From: Congeria kusceri
Lineage: Eukaryota; Mollusca; Bivalvia; Myida; Dreissenidae
Length of the DNA: 64,000 bases
Reading direction: 5' to 3'
Assembly: GCA_027627225.1 (NCBI GenBank)
Contig: CM051025.1
Location: 75,603,974-75,667,973 of the forward strand
Shown: in pieces, positions 10,901-20,879 of the stretch
Layout: each line of letters opens with the position of its first letter
Position numbering within the stretch: the first letter of the stretch is position 1
Notes under the pieces: model-generated
What the model saw: only the letters and a program-made list of their open reading frames with translations
Database searches by the model: none
Told to the model about the DNA's origin: nothing
Program-made: the position numbers and the translations under genes

Positions 10901-12904
10901 TCCCTCCTGATTTTTTGGAAAAAGTGCCTGAGAAACAAATCATAATTTTTTTTTAGCCTTAATAACTTTGCAAAAACCACAATAAATATTATAACATATC
11001 TGAATTTTCAAATGAATATGAGTAGTAGTACAGAGATATGTACTTGCACACAAACTTTAACCTGAATATTTCTAAGTACAGAAAGGGTTATAATTTTGCT
11101 AAAATGATGGTCACAGTTATGGGCATTAGCCAGTGACCTTATATTATGACCCCTAAGACATGTGTGAAGTTTCACCTGAATATCTGTAGTAGTTACAGAC
11201 ATATTTACTTGCGTGCAAACCTTAACCTGAATTTTCTAAGTACAAAAAGGGGCATAATTCTGCTAAATTGCAGGTTAGAGTAATAGGCCTTGGTCAGTGA
11301 CCTTACATAATAATCCCAAAGACATGTGTGAAGTTTCAATTGAATATCTGCAGTAGTTACAAAGATATGTACTTGTTGCACGCAAACCTTAAATTGAATT
11401 TTCTCTTGCACGCAAACCGTAAACCTGGCTTTTCTAAGTACAATGTCAAAAAGGGGCATAAGTCTGCTAAAATGCTGGTCACAGTTATGGGTCTTAGCCA
11501 ATGACCTTATATAATGACCCTGAAAGCATGTGTGAAGTTTCAACTGAATATCTGTATTAGATATAAAGATATGGAGTTGTCGCACACTAGCGTTTACCTG
11601 GATTTTCCACGTACAAAAAGGGGCATAATTCTGCTAAATTGCAGGTCAGAGTTATGGCCTAGATCAGTGACCTTACATAATGACCCCAACTTGGCCCAAC
11701 ATCTGTAGAAGTTACCAAGATATCGACTTGTTGCACGCAAACCTTAACCACAGCATGACAATGATGCAGACGCATGGGTGAGTAGTATAGCTCGAACTAC
11801 TTGGTGAATAGTCGAGCCAACAAATATTATTTTTCTAGTGCTTTTTAAGAAAAGAAGTGCATCAAAATGATGCCAGTCAGATTATTTCCTGAGTCAAGTA
11901 TTATAAAATTGCCATTTGCTTGCATCAAAAAGCAGGATTCTGCATCAACTGAAATCCCTTTAATGGGTTTATTGTTTCTGCCACATATGCAAATTTACAA
12001 CTTAAAATGGTGAATAATGCATAAAAGCCATAACAGACAAAGTGTTAAAAGGACTTTAAATTAAATATTCACAGATTAGCAAATTAATTTCAAAAAGAAA
12101 AATACCTGTATATACATTTGCTAAATAAGACTCCTGGCGCAGAATTATATGGAAATAAGGACTGGTGTTGTTTGAATAAACATAATTGATAAAAATTGCA
12201 AAGAATTATAAAGCGTTGGTAATGTTTTGGGCGATATTTTTCAAAACACATGTATCACAGACATAGAGTTAAAATTACACCCCCAAACATACGAGCCCCT
12301 TTTTTATTTATGGTTAGTGCATCAGACTTTTTATCTGGAGGTCGTGCGTTCGAGTCCCGACAGAGGCAAATTTTTTCTTTCATTTAAATGCTTCTTTAAT
12401 AGACAATACCGGTATGTTTGTTAGTCAAGACACTTTATAAAGTGAAGTTTAGACATTTTAATACTTTTCTTAAAAATAAAAAAATCTGTGAATAAGTCAC
12501 TTAAACATGAATGTAATGCAACATTCTATAACTTATAATTATTTTATACAGAAAAGAAAATGGCTAGTTTAAACGTAAAACTTGAACAATGTAACTCACA
12601 GCATGCAATTTCTTAGTGCAGTGTGTATACGTATGTGAAATAAATAAACAGTGTTACATGTCATAACACCTGAAAAAAACATTGGCTTTACAATCTTTTT
12701 CCGAATGTGTCATCCGAAAAATTATTTAATGAGACAAACATTCGCTATCAAGCAATTTCGGAAATAGAAATATATCTTAAAAACCGTATTTGTAAGAAGC
12801 TTGGAAACAAGTTGTGTCGCCTTAATGCAAGCTACACTTCCAGTTAAGCACAGCAACACTTTAAACTGCCTTTCTGTATCATTAGGACTTGTTTCATCAG
12901 ACAT
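4799..12904 (-). CDS. PPCDC: Phosphopantothenoylcysteine decarboxylase, five exons
   Basis: Exons: 12785-12904, 8983-9078, 8589-8717, 6010-6178, 4799-4908 (624 nt, 207 aa). PPCDC is an FMN-dependent enzyme that decarboxylates 4'-phosphopantothenoylcysteine to 4'-phosphopantetheine in the coenzyme A pathway. Animal members are about 200 aa and work as trimers. The joined protein shows the flavin-binding start LLCLTGSVACIKA (residues 17-29), VLHIELRRW with the catalytic His83, APLDANTMAKI (96-106), PAMNTYMW with Asn135, and CGDKGSGAMAEV with Cys168. These three residues keep the same spacing as the His90, Asn142 and Cys175 of plant HAL3a. The exons keep frame across all junctions. Introns are 3.7, 0.27, 2.4 and 1.1 kb and hold repeats. 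The only weak point is the first donor (GTTTTT). The identification is very secure; exact edges still need transcripts. Confidence 0.95.
4959..5320. repeat. Dispersed repeat with AGCTCGAC-type ends
   Basis: Begins ACAAGAGCTGTC and ends AATAGTCGAGCTAAAAA. It contains two diverged units with GGGCCTTGGCCAG, ATGACC and GAATATCTG motifs, shared with the array at 10985-11820. It is non-coding and lies just 3' of PPCDC exon 5 in minus-strand terms of the intron side (upstream of 4908). Confidence 0.65.
6010..6178 (-). CDS. PPCDC: PPCDC exon 4
   Basis: 169 nt, starting in phase 0 after ACCATCAG and ending in phase 1 at donor GTATGC. It encodes RAWDLTKPLLFAPAMN with catalytic Asn135, the MWDHVITKEQV segment, and Cys168 in LMCGDKG. 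It is more GC-rich than its surroundings, as expected of old coding sequence. Confidence 0.95.
6658..7047. repeat. 30-bp minisatellite, 13 copies
   Basis: Thirteen head-to-tail copies of a 30-bp unit (CCATGCACTTATATTAAACT plus 10 bp) inside PPCDC intron 3. The copies are identical except for one position, C or A in AAMCATG. Copies 1-5, 11 and 13 have C; copies 6-10 and 12 have A. Because 30 is divisible by three, one frame stays open for 147 codons as a ten-residue repeat. This open frame is a by-product of the repeat, not a gene. Confidence 0.97.
7236..7537 (+). mobile_element. tRNA-Asp-like SINE
   Basis: The 74-nt head (7236-7309) folds like a tRNA. It has an acceptor stem with one mismatch, box A TAGCTCAGTTG, anticodon stem CTGGA/TCCGG with loop CTGTCAA (GTC), and box B ATTCGAATCCC. 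The 5' side of the T stem is broken, so it is not a working tRNA gene. The body contains GCCGTGATATGACTGAAATA and ends ATAAACAAACA, which I associate with mollusc SINEs of the Meta type (from memory). It lies antisense in PPCDC intron 3. Confidence 0.85.
7803..8097. mobile_element. MITE with TTA target duplication (copy 2 of 2)
   Basis: A 295-bp element starting TGCACCTATCAATATCCCC and ending GGGAAATATTGGTAGGTGCA. It is flanked by TTA at 7800-7802 and 8098-8100. It is a diverged inverse copy of 3071-3381, with matching interior blocks such as CCCGGTAATATTGGCCCC. The TIR and 3-bp duplication point to a PIF/Harbinger-type non-autonomous element. Confidence 0.82.
8589..8717 (-). CDS. PPCDC: PPCDC exon 3
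   Basis: Forty-three codons, phase 0 at both ends, with acceptor TTTGCCTAG and donor GTAAGT. The exon carries the catalytic His83 (DPVLHIELRRWADLLLIAP) and the LDANTMAKI flavin loop, ending in CDNLV. Confidence 0.95.
8755..8830. repeat. AT-only low-complexity tract
   Basis: Almost purely A and T, dominated by ATATAT and TAATATAT steps, immediately 5' (minus strand) of PPCDC exon 3. No gene content. Confidence 0.8.
8983..9078 (-). CDS. PPCDC: PPCDC exon 2
   Basis: Thirty-two codons, phase 0 at both ends, with acceptor TTTTCTTACAG and donor GTACAC. They encode IDVKVIVTEHAKHF and the AEEWK segment that precedes the catalytic histidine region. Confidence 0.93.
9717..10370. repeat. Diverged ~130-bp tandem repeat, five units
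   Basis: Five units starting near 9717, 9846, 9991, 10129 and 10249. Each contains CAGTGACCTTGACC, a CCCACCCCATATGCAAT block, AGCGAGGTCT and TCTCAAGTTATT. An inverted relative lies at 14865-15110. The units are well diverged, so the array is old. It lies in PPCDC intron 1. Confidence 0.85.
10985..11820. repeat. Diverged ~180-bp tandem repeat, about 4.5 units
   Basis: Units share AAAAAGGGGCATAATTCTGC, GTTATGGGC, CAGTGACCTTA, GTGTGAAGTTTCA and TTGCACGCAAACCTTAACC. The right end (GTAGTATAGCTCGAACTACT, then GAATAGTCGAGCC) matches that of 5280-5320. This repeat type is common in bivalve genomes in my recollection. Short open frames on both strands here are chance. Confidence 0.8.
12310..12368 (+). 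repeat. tRNA-Lys-like fragment
   Basis: Contains TTAGTGCATCAGA, a 4-bp stem CAGA/TCTG around loop CTTTTTA (anticodon TTT) and a good box B (GCGTTCGAGTCCC), ending AGAGGCA. The 5' acceptor and D arm are degenerate. It is read as a tRNA pseudogene or SINE head. Confidence 0.5.
12785..12904 (-). CDS. PPCDC: PPCDC exon 1
   Basis: Forty codons from the ATG. They encode a short polar leader and then the first beta strand and glycine loop of the flavoprotein fold (KVLLCLTGSVACIKATQLVS). The exon ends in phase 0 at ACG followed by GTTTTT, a poor donor, but the next exon continues the family alignment exactly. Confidence 0.88.
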
Positions 12905-13456
12905 TGTTTACAACAACACCGGCATAAGGAATCGATCACGTTCCACTAAAACATGAATGGCTACAAAACACTATCCAAACAACGCCTTACGTTACGGGAG
13001 GGACGTTTGAATGCAGTTTACGTACTCGTTTAACAAAGATATAAGCTCTTATCATACGTACCGTTATCCCATACGCTGGCAGAGGACCGATTCTGAGTCG
13101 TTGGCGTAGAACAGTATGAAAGTAGTTCTCAGAATATCTTGCTCGAACTTAGACGTGTCAATTTTTAACGGACGTCTTTATATTCTATAATTATCATTTT
13201 AGGTAGTCATTAACTTTCGAATACGTTTATGTTGCACTTACGCTTTTTATCAAAACTCTATATCCTGGTTCTTTGGGTGAAATTGTGTGAGGGCTGAGTG
13301 GAAATTGTAAAGAAAAGTATATTTCCTAACGTACCCAATAGGAGTATACGGTATTATCAAAATAATAATTAATGAGTATCTTGTAATTAAACCTTTTTAG
13401 TATGATCGAATTGTCAATTACTAGTATCATATGCATACAAAAGAAACCAATTTTTT

Positions 13457-14750
13457 TAGCTCGACTTTTCGAAGAAAAGGCAAGCTATTCTACCCGCCTT
13501 GGCGAAAGGCGACGTCGTCCAGGTTAAAGTTTTTCCGTAAGCTAGTTTCCCAGTAATGGCTTGAGGGATTTCATTCAAACTTAAAACTCCTATTCCGTAT
13601 ATTAACAAGAGCATCGCCTACGGTGCTGGACGCTCGACTTTCTCGTAATTGATATTATGCTGGCGTTTCGTTAATAGAATGGGTTCATCACTTTGATGAA
13701 GTGTGTTGAATTTAAAGTCAATAACTATTATAGATCATGAGAAATTTGGCCTAACGTTAAATTTCTAAGTTCAATAGGGCAATAACTCCACCACAGTCCT
13801 TGATATAGTTACCTCCTCTTGTCTACAGAATGGGTTCATAACTGTGATCAAGTATTTTTAGTTTCAAGTCAATACCTCTTATAGTTAGTGTGAAATTTGA
13901 CCTAAAGCGAACATTCTAAGTTAAAAAAAGAGCAATTACGCAAACAAAATCCTTGATAGAGTTACCTTCTCTTGTCTACAGAATAAATTCATCACTGTAA
14001 TCAAGTACTTTGAGTTTCAAGTCAATACATCATACAGGTATTGAGAAATTTGACTTAAAGCGAAAATTGTAAGTGGAAAATAAGGGTAATAGCTCCAACA
14101 AAATCATTGAAAGAGTTACATCCTCATGTCTGCAGAATGGGGTCAGCACCATAAACAAGTATCTTGAGTTTCAATTTAATGTCTTGGATAGTTATTGAGA
14201 AATTTTAAATTTAACACAAAAATTTCAAAATATTCTAAGTCCAAACAAGGGCAGATAACTCTGGAAATACAAATCACAGGGTTACCTGCCTTGTTGAAAT
14301 GAATTACCCTTTGGCTAGTGAACAAGTATTGAAAATTTCAAATGGATACCTTTGATAGTTGTTTTAGAAACAGACTCTGACAAAAAACTTAACCACACAA
14401 CCTAAACAAAAACCTTATCTAACACATACGCTGACGCAGACGCCGACGACAGAGCGACGACAATAACTCGACTACTATAAAAGTTGAGCTAAAAATGAGC
14501 CCATAGTCCAATTTTGATACTCTAAATGTAGCTTGAAATTTGTCAAAATTATGGGCCCTTTTACACAAATTTTACATATAGGCTATTTGGATAATAGTTT
14601 TTCGGTAAGCTGGTTTCTCAGGAATGGCTTGAGGGATTTCATTACAACCTAAAACACTTATTCCATAATTAAATGAGCCCATAGGCCAACTTTGATAACT
14701 CTAGTTTGAAATTTGTCAAAATTTTGGGCCTTTTTACACATAGAAATATT
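13457..14750. repeat. Dispersed repeat interrupted by another repeat
   Basis: The left part (13457-13604) and the right part (14497-14750) share the block GTAAGCTRGTTTC followed by AATGGCTTGAGGGATTTCAT. The right part also repeats a TTTGTCAAAATT...GGGCC segment twice. Between them sits a separate element (13605-14496). Both ends carry AGCTCGACTTTT / AAAAGTTGAGCT. No coding content. Confidence 0.65.
13605..14496. repeat. Nested element with ~150-bp internal repeats
   Basis: Begins ACAAGAGCATCGCCTACGG and ends TCGACTACTATAAAAGTTGA. Four to five diverged units of about 150 bp carry GAGTTACCTYCTCTTGTCTA, TTTCAAGTCAATACCTC and GAGAAATTTGACCTAAAG. No protein is encoded. Confidence 0.7.
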
Positions 14751-14864
14751 TCAATCCCGCGGCTGGGTGGCGGCTTCAACTTTTGATTTCCATTCTCTAT
14801 CTCGATCATGAATCTTCATACATATATAGTGTTTTAGATACCCTAAAACAATATTTTACTTGGG

Positions 14865-15110
14865 ATTGCATTTGGGGTGGGGTGGGTGGTGTCAAAGTCA
14901 AGGTCACTGCTACTATAAGTAAAAAGAAACACAACAGCGTTTTCTCAATAACATGAGAACAATTTGAAATATTTTAATGAAACTCAAGTTATAGATACTA
15001 TATAGCGAAACATGGCATGCTATTGCATATGGGATGGTGAGGTCAAGGTCACTGTTTTGAAAATTATAAAAATACTTTCCACTCAGTATCTCGAGAACGA
15101 AATTAACTTT
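14865..15110. repeat. Inverted relative of the 9717-10370 array
   Basis: Two diverged units reading GGGATTGCATTTGGGGTGGG and AAGTCAAGGTCACTG, the reverse complement of the blocks at 9717-10370. Confidence 0.75.
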
Positions 15111-15220
15111 GTTTAATTGGGCCCTACTATCCAAACAGTTTGTTTTATAACAAATGCCAGTAATTCGAACCAGTACAAGAATAGTCGAGCACGCTGTCCT
15201 CCAACAGTTCTTGTTTATAT

Positions 15221-15400
15221 GTGGCGCGTCGTGGGAAAACCGGACTTAATGCATATGCGTAAAGAGTCGTCCCGGATTAGCCTGTGCAGTCCGCACAGGC
15301 TAATCCGGGACGGCACTTTCCGCTTTTGTGGTATTTTCTCTTTCAAGGAAGTCTCTTCTAAACATAAATTCACTGTAGGCGGAAAGTGCCGTCCTGGATT
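15221..15400. mobile_element. Foldback element, copy 2 (truncated)
   Basis: The left end GTGGCGCGTCGTGGGAAAAC and the first hairpin are complete. The sequence follows the family through CACTGTAGGCGGAAAGTGCC and stops at CCTGGATT, at the start of the second hairpin. Loss at a hairpin suggests deletion through secondary structure. Confidence 0.88.
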
Positions 15401-15699
15401 ATTTATTTTGTGTTTTTGGAATTGCTGTAACCGAATTGTGATTTTCCTTTTCAACGTTGCGACCCTAATAATGATGTTTCATTCGCAAAGTAACCTGTTA
15501 CAGGCCTCTGTTCTATAATGTAAACATGCACTGTATTCCCTAACAGAAAATTTTAACATGAAGTGAACTGCTAAAGTTAGTACTTAGCGAACATTTTGTG
15601 AAACGTTTCGCAAACTAAGCAATATATTGAAAAGAATTTTGTTAACATGCAGTTTATTTTTCACATGTAAAGTAGGTCTTTCGCGAACAACTAATTTGC

Positions 15700-15815
15700 A
15701 TAAAAATGTGAAGTATCCGCGAATAGAAATGCGAACTATACGCGAATAAAAATGTGAACCATCCGCGATTTTAATTTTGAACTATCTGCGAGTACAAATG
15801 TGAACAATCTGCGAA
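15700..15815. repeat. 23-bp tandem repeat, about five copies
   Basis: Diverged copies of AATRAAAATGTGAACTATCC followed by GCG, spaced 23 bp. Each carries one or two CpG steps in otherwise AT-rich DNA. No open frame spans it convincingly. Confidence 0.8.
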
Positions 15816-15829
15816 TTCGATGTTTTCAT

Positions 15830-16990
15830 TTCATTGAATTTAAATTTTCGATATTAAGGAAAGTAAAATTAAATAAGAAGACAAAAATGCGTGACTAAAA
15901 TATTATTTTGCAAAAGAATCAATATGTGTTTGTTTAATTTAGTGTTCGAATTGCCACTTGTCTTGATTTCCAAAATGACATTGCAATACTTGCATTCCGA
16001 TTGATAGGTTCCAAATGTATAGTGTTGTTACTCGAAATATCCAATTACAAACACAATACCGTTTTGGTAGTTAATCCACTCAAATTGTCATCTTTTATCA
16101 TTGAGAAAAATGTGATAAAAGTATATAATAATTAGGTATGCTATTACCATTTATCGTCGAGTCCTAAATGTAATAATCGTTTAACTTACACATATTAAAA
16201 GGTCTCGTTCAAACTCGAATTTGATGTTTTTCCTAGTCATGCAACACTTTATATTTTTACTTTAACATCCTACATATTTACTACACACATTATTATTAAT
16301 AAATATTGTATTGCTACATTGTGAATAGTACTAAGATTAATAGATTGGCTTTTGTTCTTGTATGTACTCCTCTCTATCACATGTATATACTGAAGTAATT
16401 CAGTACAATAACAGTATGCCAAAAAATTGGGGGTTCAATACTTTTGATTGAAAGTTTATATAAAACTTGTAAGACGTCAAATATAATTATATTTTTCATA
16501 TAAAAGCAGTACCTTTTGTTAGACAATGGTAAGTATATAATTTAAATAAGAAATTTATTGTTTTTCTATCAATTGATTGTTATGCTTATATATAACGTTA
16601 GAAATTTACACAGTGACACGCTTAAAAATGATTTAGATTTGTTATAATTAAAAATAATAAGAAAACAACAACAACAACAACAAAGCTTTAGTTTTTCACC
16701 AAATCTGTATTTATTTAAAAGTCAGAAATACACTATTTATTTTATTATTTCAAATAGAAGGAAACTACTGTTTTGTAACTATTATAATTATTCAGTCGTG
16801 TAATACCCAACCGTAAGATAACATACGTAACGTTTAAATTACTTTCTTTGAATATTAAGTAAATTAGCATGAACTAATATCTGCACTGAATTAATTTCAT
16901 ATGTGTATTGTTTTATGACTTTCTGTGAATAATAAGTAAATAAGCATGAACAAGATATAAGCTATGCATTATGTGTGTGTGTATTTTTTA
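15830..16990. other. AT-rich stretch, no gene seen
   Basis: No exon or ORF with protein-like content on either strand. It includes a short CAA microsatellite (16664-16683). Upstream exons (TM1-TM2) of the receptor relic that follows could lie here, but I could not find them. Confidence 0.5.
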
Positions 16991-16994
16991 AAGG

Positions 16995-17661
16995 TTCTTT
17001 ATAGCATCGACTCTGCTGCTGGCCATAACGGCGTGGTACAGGTACAAGTTAACAACATCTGCCCAGGGGAGTTTTAATTATTTCACATCATCAAAAGCGA
17101 GGCTAACTGGAGTTGTTGTCCTCGTGCTCAGTTTTTGTGTGGCGTCCACAGCCATCGTTACAAGTAAAAATAATGACGAGGGAGAGTGTATACATGATCC
17201 ACACTACAGAAGGCTTCAAGCAGCTTTTTATTTGTTTGTCACCGTCCTTTCGATCACATCATCTGTATTGATGTGCGTTTTTTTTATTCCAAACTGATAG
17301 TATTTCGTCGTAAAACTAAACGCGTTGCTACGTGTAACACTACAGCAAGGAGTTCATTTACTCGACAGAATGAGAAAATAAACAAAACTACATTATTGTT
17401 GGTATGTGTTACTGCGATCTTCGTGGTGTCGACCATTGTTCCTTCGCTGATGGCAGTTTTTCTGGTTGCTTTAAAAATGAGATCAGTTTTTGTTTTCTTC
17501 TTGACAAGAATATATTTCTTTAGCAATTGTGCAAAACCAATCTTAAATATGTTTTAAATTCTTCATTTCGTATGAAAGTGTGGCAAATTAGTGTGTGTAG
17601 GAAAGAAATCACAGTTCGGCGGACAACTGGTATCCAAAGCATTTCGCAAGCGAATCCATAG
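16995..17661 (+). pseudogene. Rhodopsin-type GPCR relic, TM3 to C-tail
   Basis: The sequence translates in three successive frames as one receptor. It starts in TM3 (STLLLAITAWYRYKL, with WYRY where DRY is usual), then TM4 (LTGVVVLVLSFCVAS), a loop with one Cys, TM5 (AAFYLFVTVLSITSSVLMCV), TM6 (TTLLLVCVTAIFVVSTIVP) and TM7 (FFLTRIYFFSNCAKP). The tail is YVLNSSFRMKVWQ, followed by a basic end and TAG at 17659. The first frame ends in a run of eight Ts near 17280, where one more T would restore it. The second shift is near 17545, between CAKP and YVLN. An in-frame TAA lies just before the start, so TM1-TM2 would need another exon or are lost. The subfamily and ligand were not recognised. Two frameshifts favour a pseudogene, but a sequencing error in the T run is possible. 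Confidence 0.75.
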
Positions 17662-17689
17662 ACGCGAGACAACATAAACTAGTGTACAT

Positions 17690-20205
17690 GCCTGTACATT
17701 CAATGTTAATGATTGCAAACAGACGTTTGTCTTTGGATGATTGCATTATTTTCCTGTACAATCAATGTTAATGTTTGAAACCAGAAGATTGCCTTTGGAT
17801 TATTGCACTATTTTACTGTACATTCAATGTTAATGATTGCAAACAGAAGTTTGTCTTTAGATTATTGCCTTATTTTCCTGCACATTCAATGTTACTGATT
17901 GCAAACAGAAGTTTGTCTTTGGATTATTGCATTCTTTTCCTGTACATTCAATGTTAATGATTGCAAACAGAAGTTTGTATTTGGATTATTGCCTTATTTT
18001 CCTGCACATTCAATGTTATTGATTGCAAACAGAAGTTTGTCTTCGGATTACTGCATTATTTTCCTTTACATTCTATGTTTATGATTGCAAACAGAAGTTC
18101 GTCTTTGGATTATTGCATTATTTTCCTGTACATTCAACGTTAATGACTGCAAACAGAAGTTTGCCTTTGTATTATTTTATTATTTTCCTGTACATTCAAT
18201 ATTACCGATTGCAGATAGAAGTTTGCCTTTGTTTCATTGCATTATTTTCCTGTACAATTATTGTAACTGATTGCAAACAGAAGTTTGTCTGTGGATTATT
18301 GCATTATTTTCCTGCACATTCAATGTTAATGATTGCAAACACAAGTTTGTCTTTGGATTTTATTGCATTATTTTCCTCCACATTCAATGTTACTGATTGC
18401 AAACAGAAGTTCGTCTTTGTATTATTGCTTTATTTTCCTGTACATTCAATTTTAATGATTGAAACCAGAAGTTTTCCTTTGGATTATTGCATTATTTTCC
18501 TGTACATTGAATGTTAATGATTGCAAACAGAAGTTTGTCTTTGGATTATTGCATTATTTGCCTGTACAGTCAATGTTACTGATTGCAAACAGAAGTTTGT
18601 CTTTGGATTATTGCATTATTTTCCTGCACATTCAATGTTAATAATTGCAAACAGACGTTTGTCTTTGGATTATTGCATTATTTTCCTTTACATTCTATGT
18701 TAATGATTGCAAACAGAAGTTCATCTTTGGATTATTGCATTATTTTCCTGTACATTCAATGTTAATGATTGCAGACAGAAGTTCGTCTTTGGATTATTTC
18801 ATTATTTTCCTTTATATTCAATGTCAATGATTGCAAACAGAAGTTCGATTATTGCATTATTTTCCTGCACATTTAATTTTAATGATTGCAAACAGACGTT
18901 TGTCTTTGGATTATTGCATTATTTTCCTGTACATTCAATGTTACTGATTGCAAACAGAAGTTTATCTTCGGATTATTGCATTATTTTCTTGCACATTCAA
19001 TGCTACTGATTGCAAACAGAAGTTTGTCTTTGTATTATTGCATTATTTTCCTGTACATTCAATGTTACTGATTGCAAACAGAAGTTTGCCTTTGTATTAT
19101 TGCATTATTTTCCGGTACATTCAATGTTACCGATTGCAAGAATTTTGCCGTTGTTTTATTGCATTATTTTTCTATACATTGAATGTTACTGATTGCAAAA
19201 TGAAGTTTGTCTTTGGATTATTGCATTATTTTCCTGCACATTCAATGTTACTGATTGCAAACAGAAGTTTGTCTTTTTATTATTGCTTTATTTTCCTGTA
19301 CATTCAATGTTACTGATTGCAAACAGAAGTTTGCCTTTGTATTATTGCACTATTTTCCTGTACATTGAATGTTAATGATTGCAAACAGAAGTTTGTCTTT
19401 GGATTATTGCATTATTTGCCTGTACATTCAATGTTAATGATTGCAAACAGAAGTTTGTCTTTGGATTATTGTATTCTTTTCCTGTACATTCAATGTTAAT
19501 AATTGCAAACAAAAGTTTGTATTTGGATTATTGCATTATTTTCCTGCACATTCAATGTTAATGATTGCAAACAGAAGTTTGTCGTTGGATTATTGCATTA
19601 TTTTCATTTACATTCCATGTTAATGATTGCAAACAGAAGTTCGTCTTTGGATTATTGCATTATTTTCCTTTATATTCAATGTTAATGATTGCAAACAGAA
19701 GTTCAATTATTGCCTTATTTTCCTGCACATTCAATGTTAATGATTGCAAACAGACGTGTCTTTGGATTATTGCTTTATTTTCCTGTACATTCAATGTTAC
19801 TGATTGCAAACAGAAGTTTATCTTTGGATTATTGCATTATTTTCCTGTACATTCAATGTTACTAATTGCAAACAGAAGTTTGCCTTTGTATTATTGCATT
19901 ATTTTCCTTTACATTCAATGTTACCGATTGCAAATAGAAGTTTGCCTTAGTTTTATTGCATTATTTTCCTGTACATTAAATGTTACTGATTGCAAACAGA
20001 AGTTTGTCTTTGGATTATTGCATTATTTTCCTGCACATTCAATGTTACTGATTGCAAACAGAAGTTTGTCTTTGTATTATTGCTTTATTTTCCTGTACAT
20101 TCAATGTTACTGATTGCAAACAGAAGTTTGCCCTTGTATTATTGCATTATTTTTCTGTACGTTTAATTTTACTGATTGCACACAGAAGTTTGTATTATTG
20201 AATTG
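17690..20205. repeat. 62-bp satellite, about 40 copies
   Basis: Head-to-tail units of about 62 bp with the core TGTACATTCAATGTTAATGA, then TTGCAAACAGAAGTTTGTC, then TTTGGATTATTGCATTATTT. Copies differ at about 5-10% of positions, and a few are shortened by about 10 bp (18843, 19701). Because 62 is not a multiple of three and each unit has one stop cluster (TTAATGA), every frame opens for about 60 codons before stopping. This produces many overlapping false ORFs. The array lies between two parts of the GPCR relic. Confidence 0.97.
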
Positions 20206-20300
20206 TTTTTTGTAAGATAACGTCTACACAAATAAATGTACGTTGTTGAAAATACTGTCGTGTGAGTTCAACCAGTGAATGACAACCAGCCTGATTATAC
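20206..20300. repeat. 3'-flank duplicate, first copy
   Basis: Matches 20661-20760 in order: AAGATAACRTYTACAMAAAT, GTTGTTGAAAAT, AACCAGTGAATGAC and CGAGTGAAA. It directly abuts the end of the satellite array. Confidence 0.75.
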
Positions 20301-20577
20301 CACAGTAGGCCGAGTGAAAGATAACATTTCGCATTTCAATATCGGTAACTAGGAATATTTTTAAATATTTATAAGTTACCGTAAACTACAATATTTTGGG
20401 GAAAATTTCAAATATATAAAGTTTAAAGTATATACACATATTTCTCGGCAACACTGTTGATAACAAGGGGTCATTTGTCAGCTCTGTAACAGAACGACAA
20501 TTCTTAGCATTCTGTATGGCGACACTCTGCCACGTTTGGGGAAGTGCGATTTAATCTTTTTAAAGCAGCAAATATTT

Positions 20578-20660
20578 TGATGGCAGTCTTTCTGAATGCT
20601 TTAAAGATGATGTCAGTTATAGTTTTACTTTTGACAATAATACGTTTGTTTTGTTTTTAT
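20578..20660 (+). pseudogene. Second GPCR fragment (TM6-TM7)
   Basis: TTGATGGCAGTCTTTCTGAATG, then CTTTAAAGATGATGTCAGTT and a following T-rich part align with 17447-17520 of the receptor relic, in the same order and spacing. It is too short and diverged to code. It shows that the 3' end of the receptor was duplicated on both sides of the satellite. Confidence 0.7.
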
Positions 20661-20760
20661 TAAAGATAACATTTACAAAAATAAAAACAAACGTTGTTGA
20701 AAATTGTGTAATGTTTGTATAACCAGTGAATGACTACCGCATATCGAGTGAAATGATTAC
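20661..20760. repeat. 3'-flank duplicate, second copy
   Basis: Partner of 20206-20300, directly following the second receptor fragment. Confidence 0.75.
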
Positions 20761-20879
20761 ACTCCGTTATATGGAACTCCTTTAAAAAATTTGTTTTAGC
20801 TTTGTGTATATTTTTGTCATTATGCAAGTATTTAAATTTGTCAACGGTTTTCAACAATATGTATTTCAGAACCGTGGGC

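Noticed and set aside
17775..20113. Many overlapping 60-180-codon frames with Cys-rich hydrophobic repeats
   Set aside because: All three forward frames are open because the 62-bp unit has a single stop cluster and is not a multiple of three. There is no start, signal or codon bias supporting any one frame.
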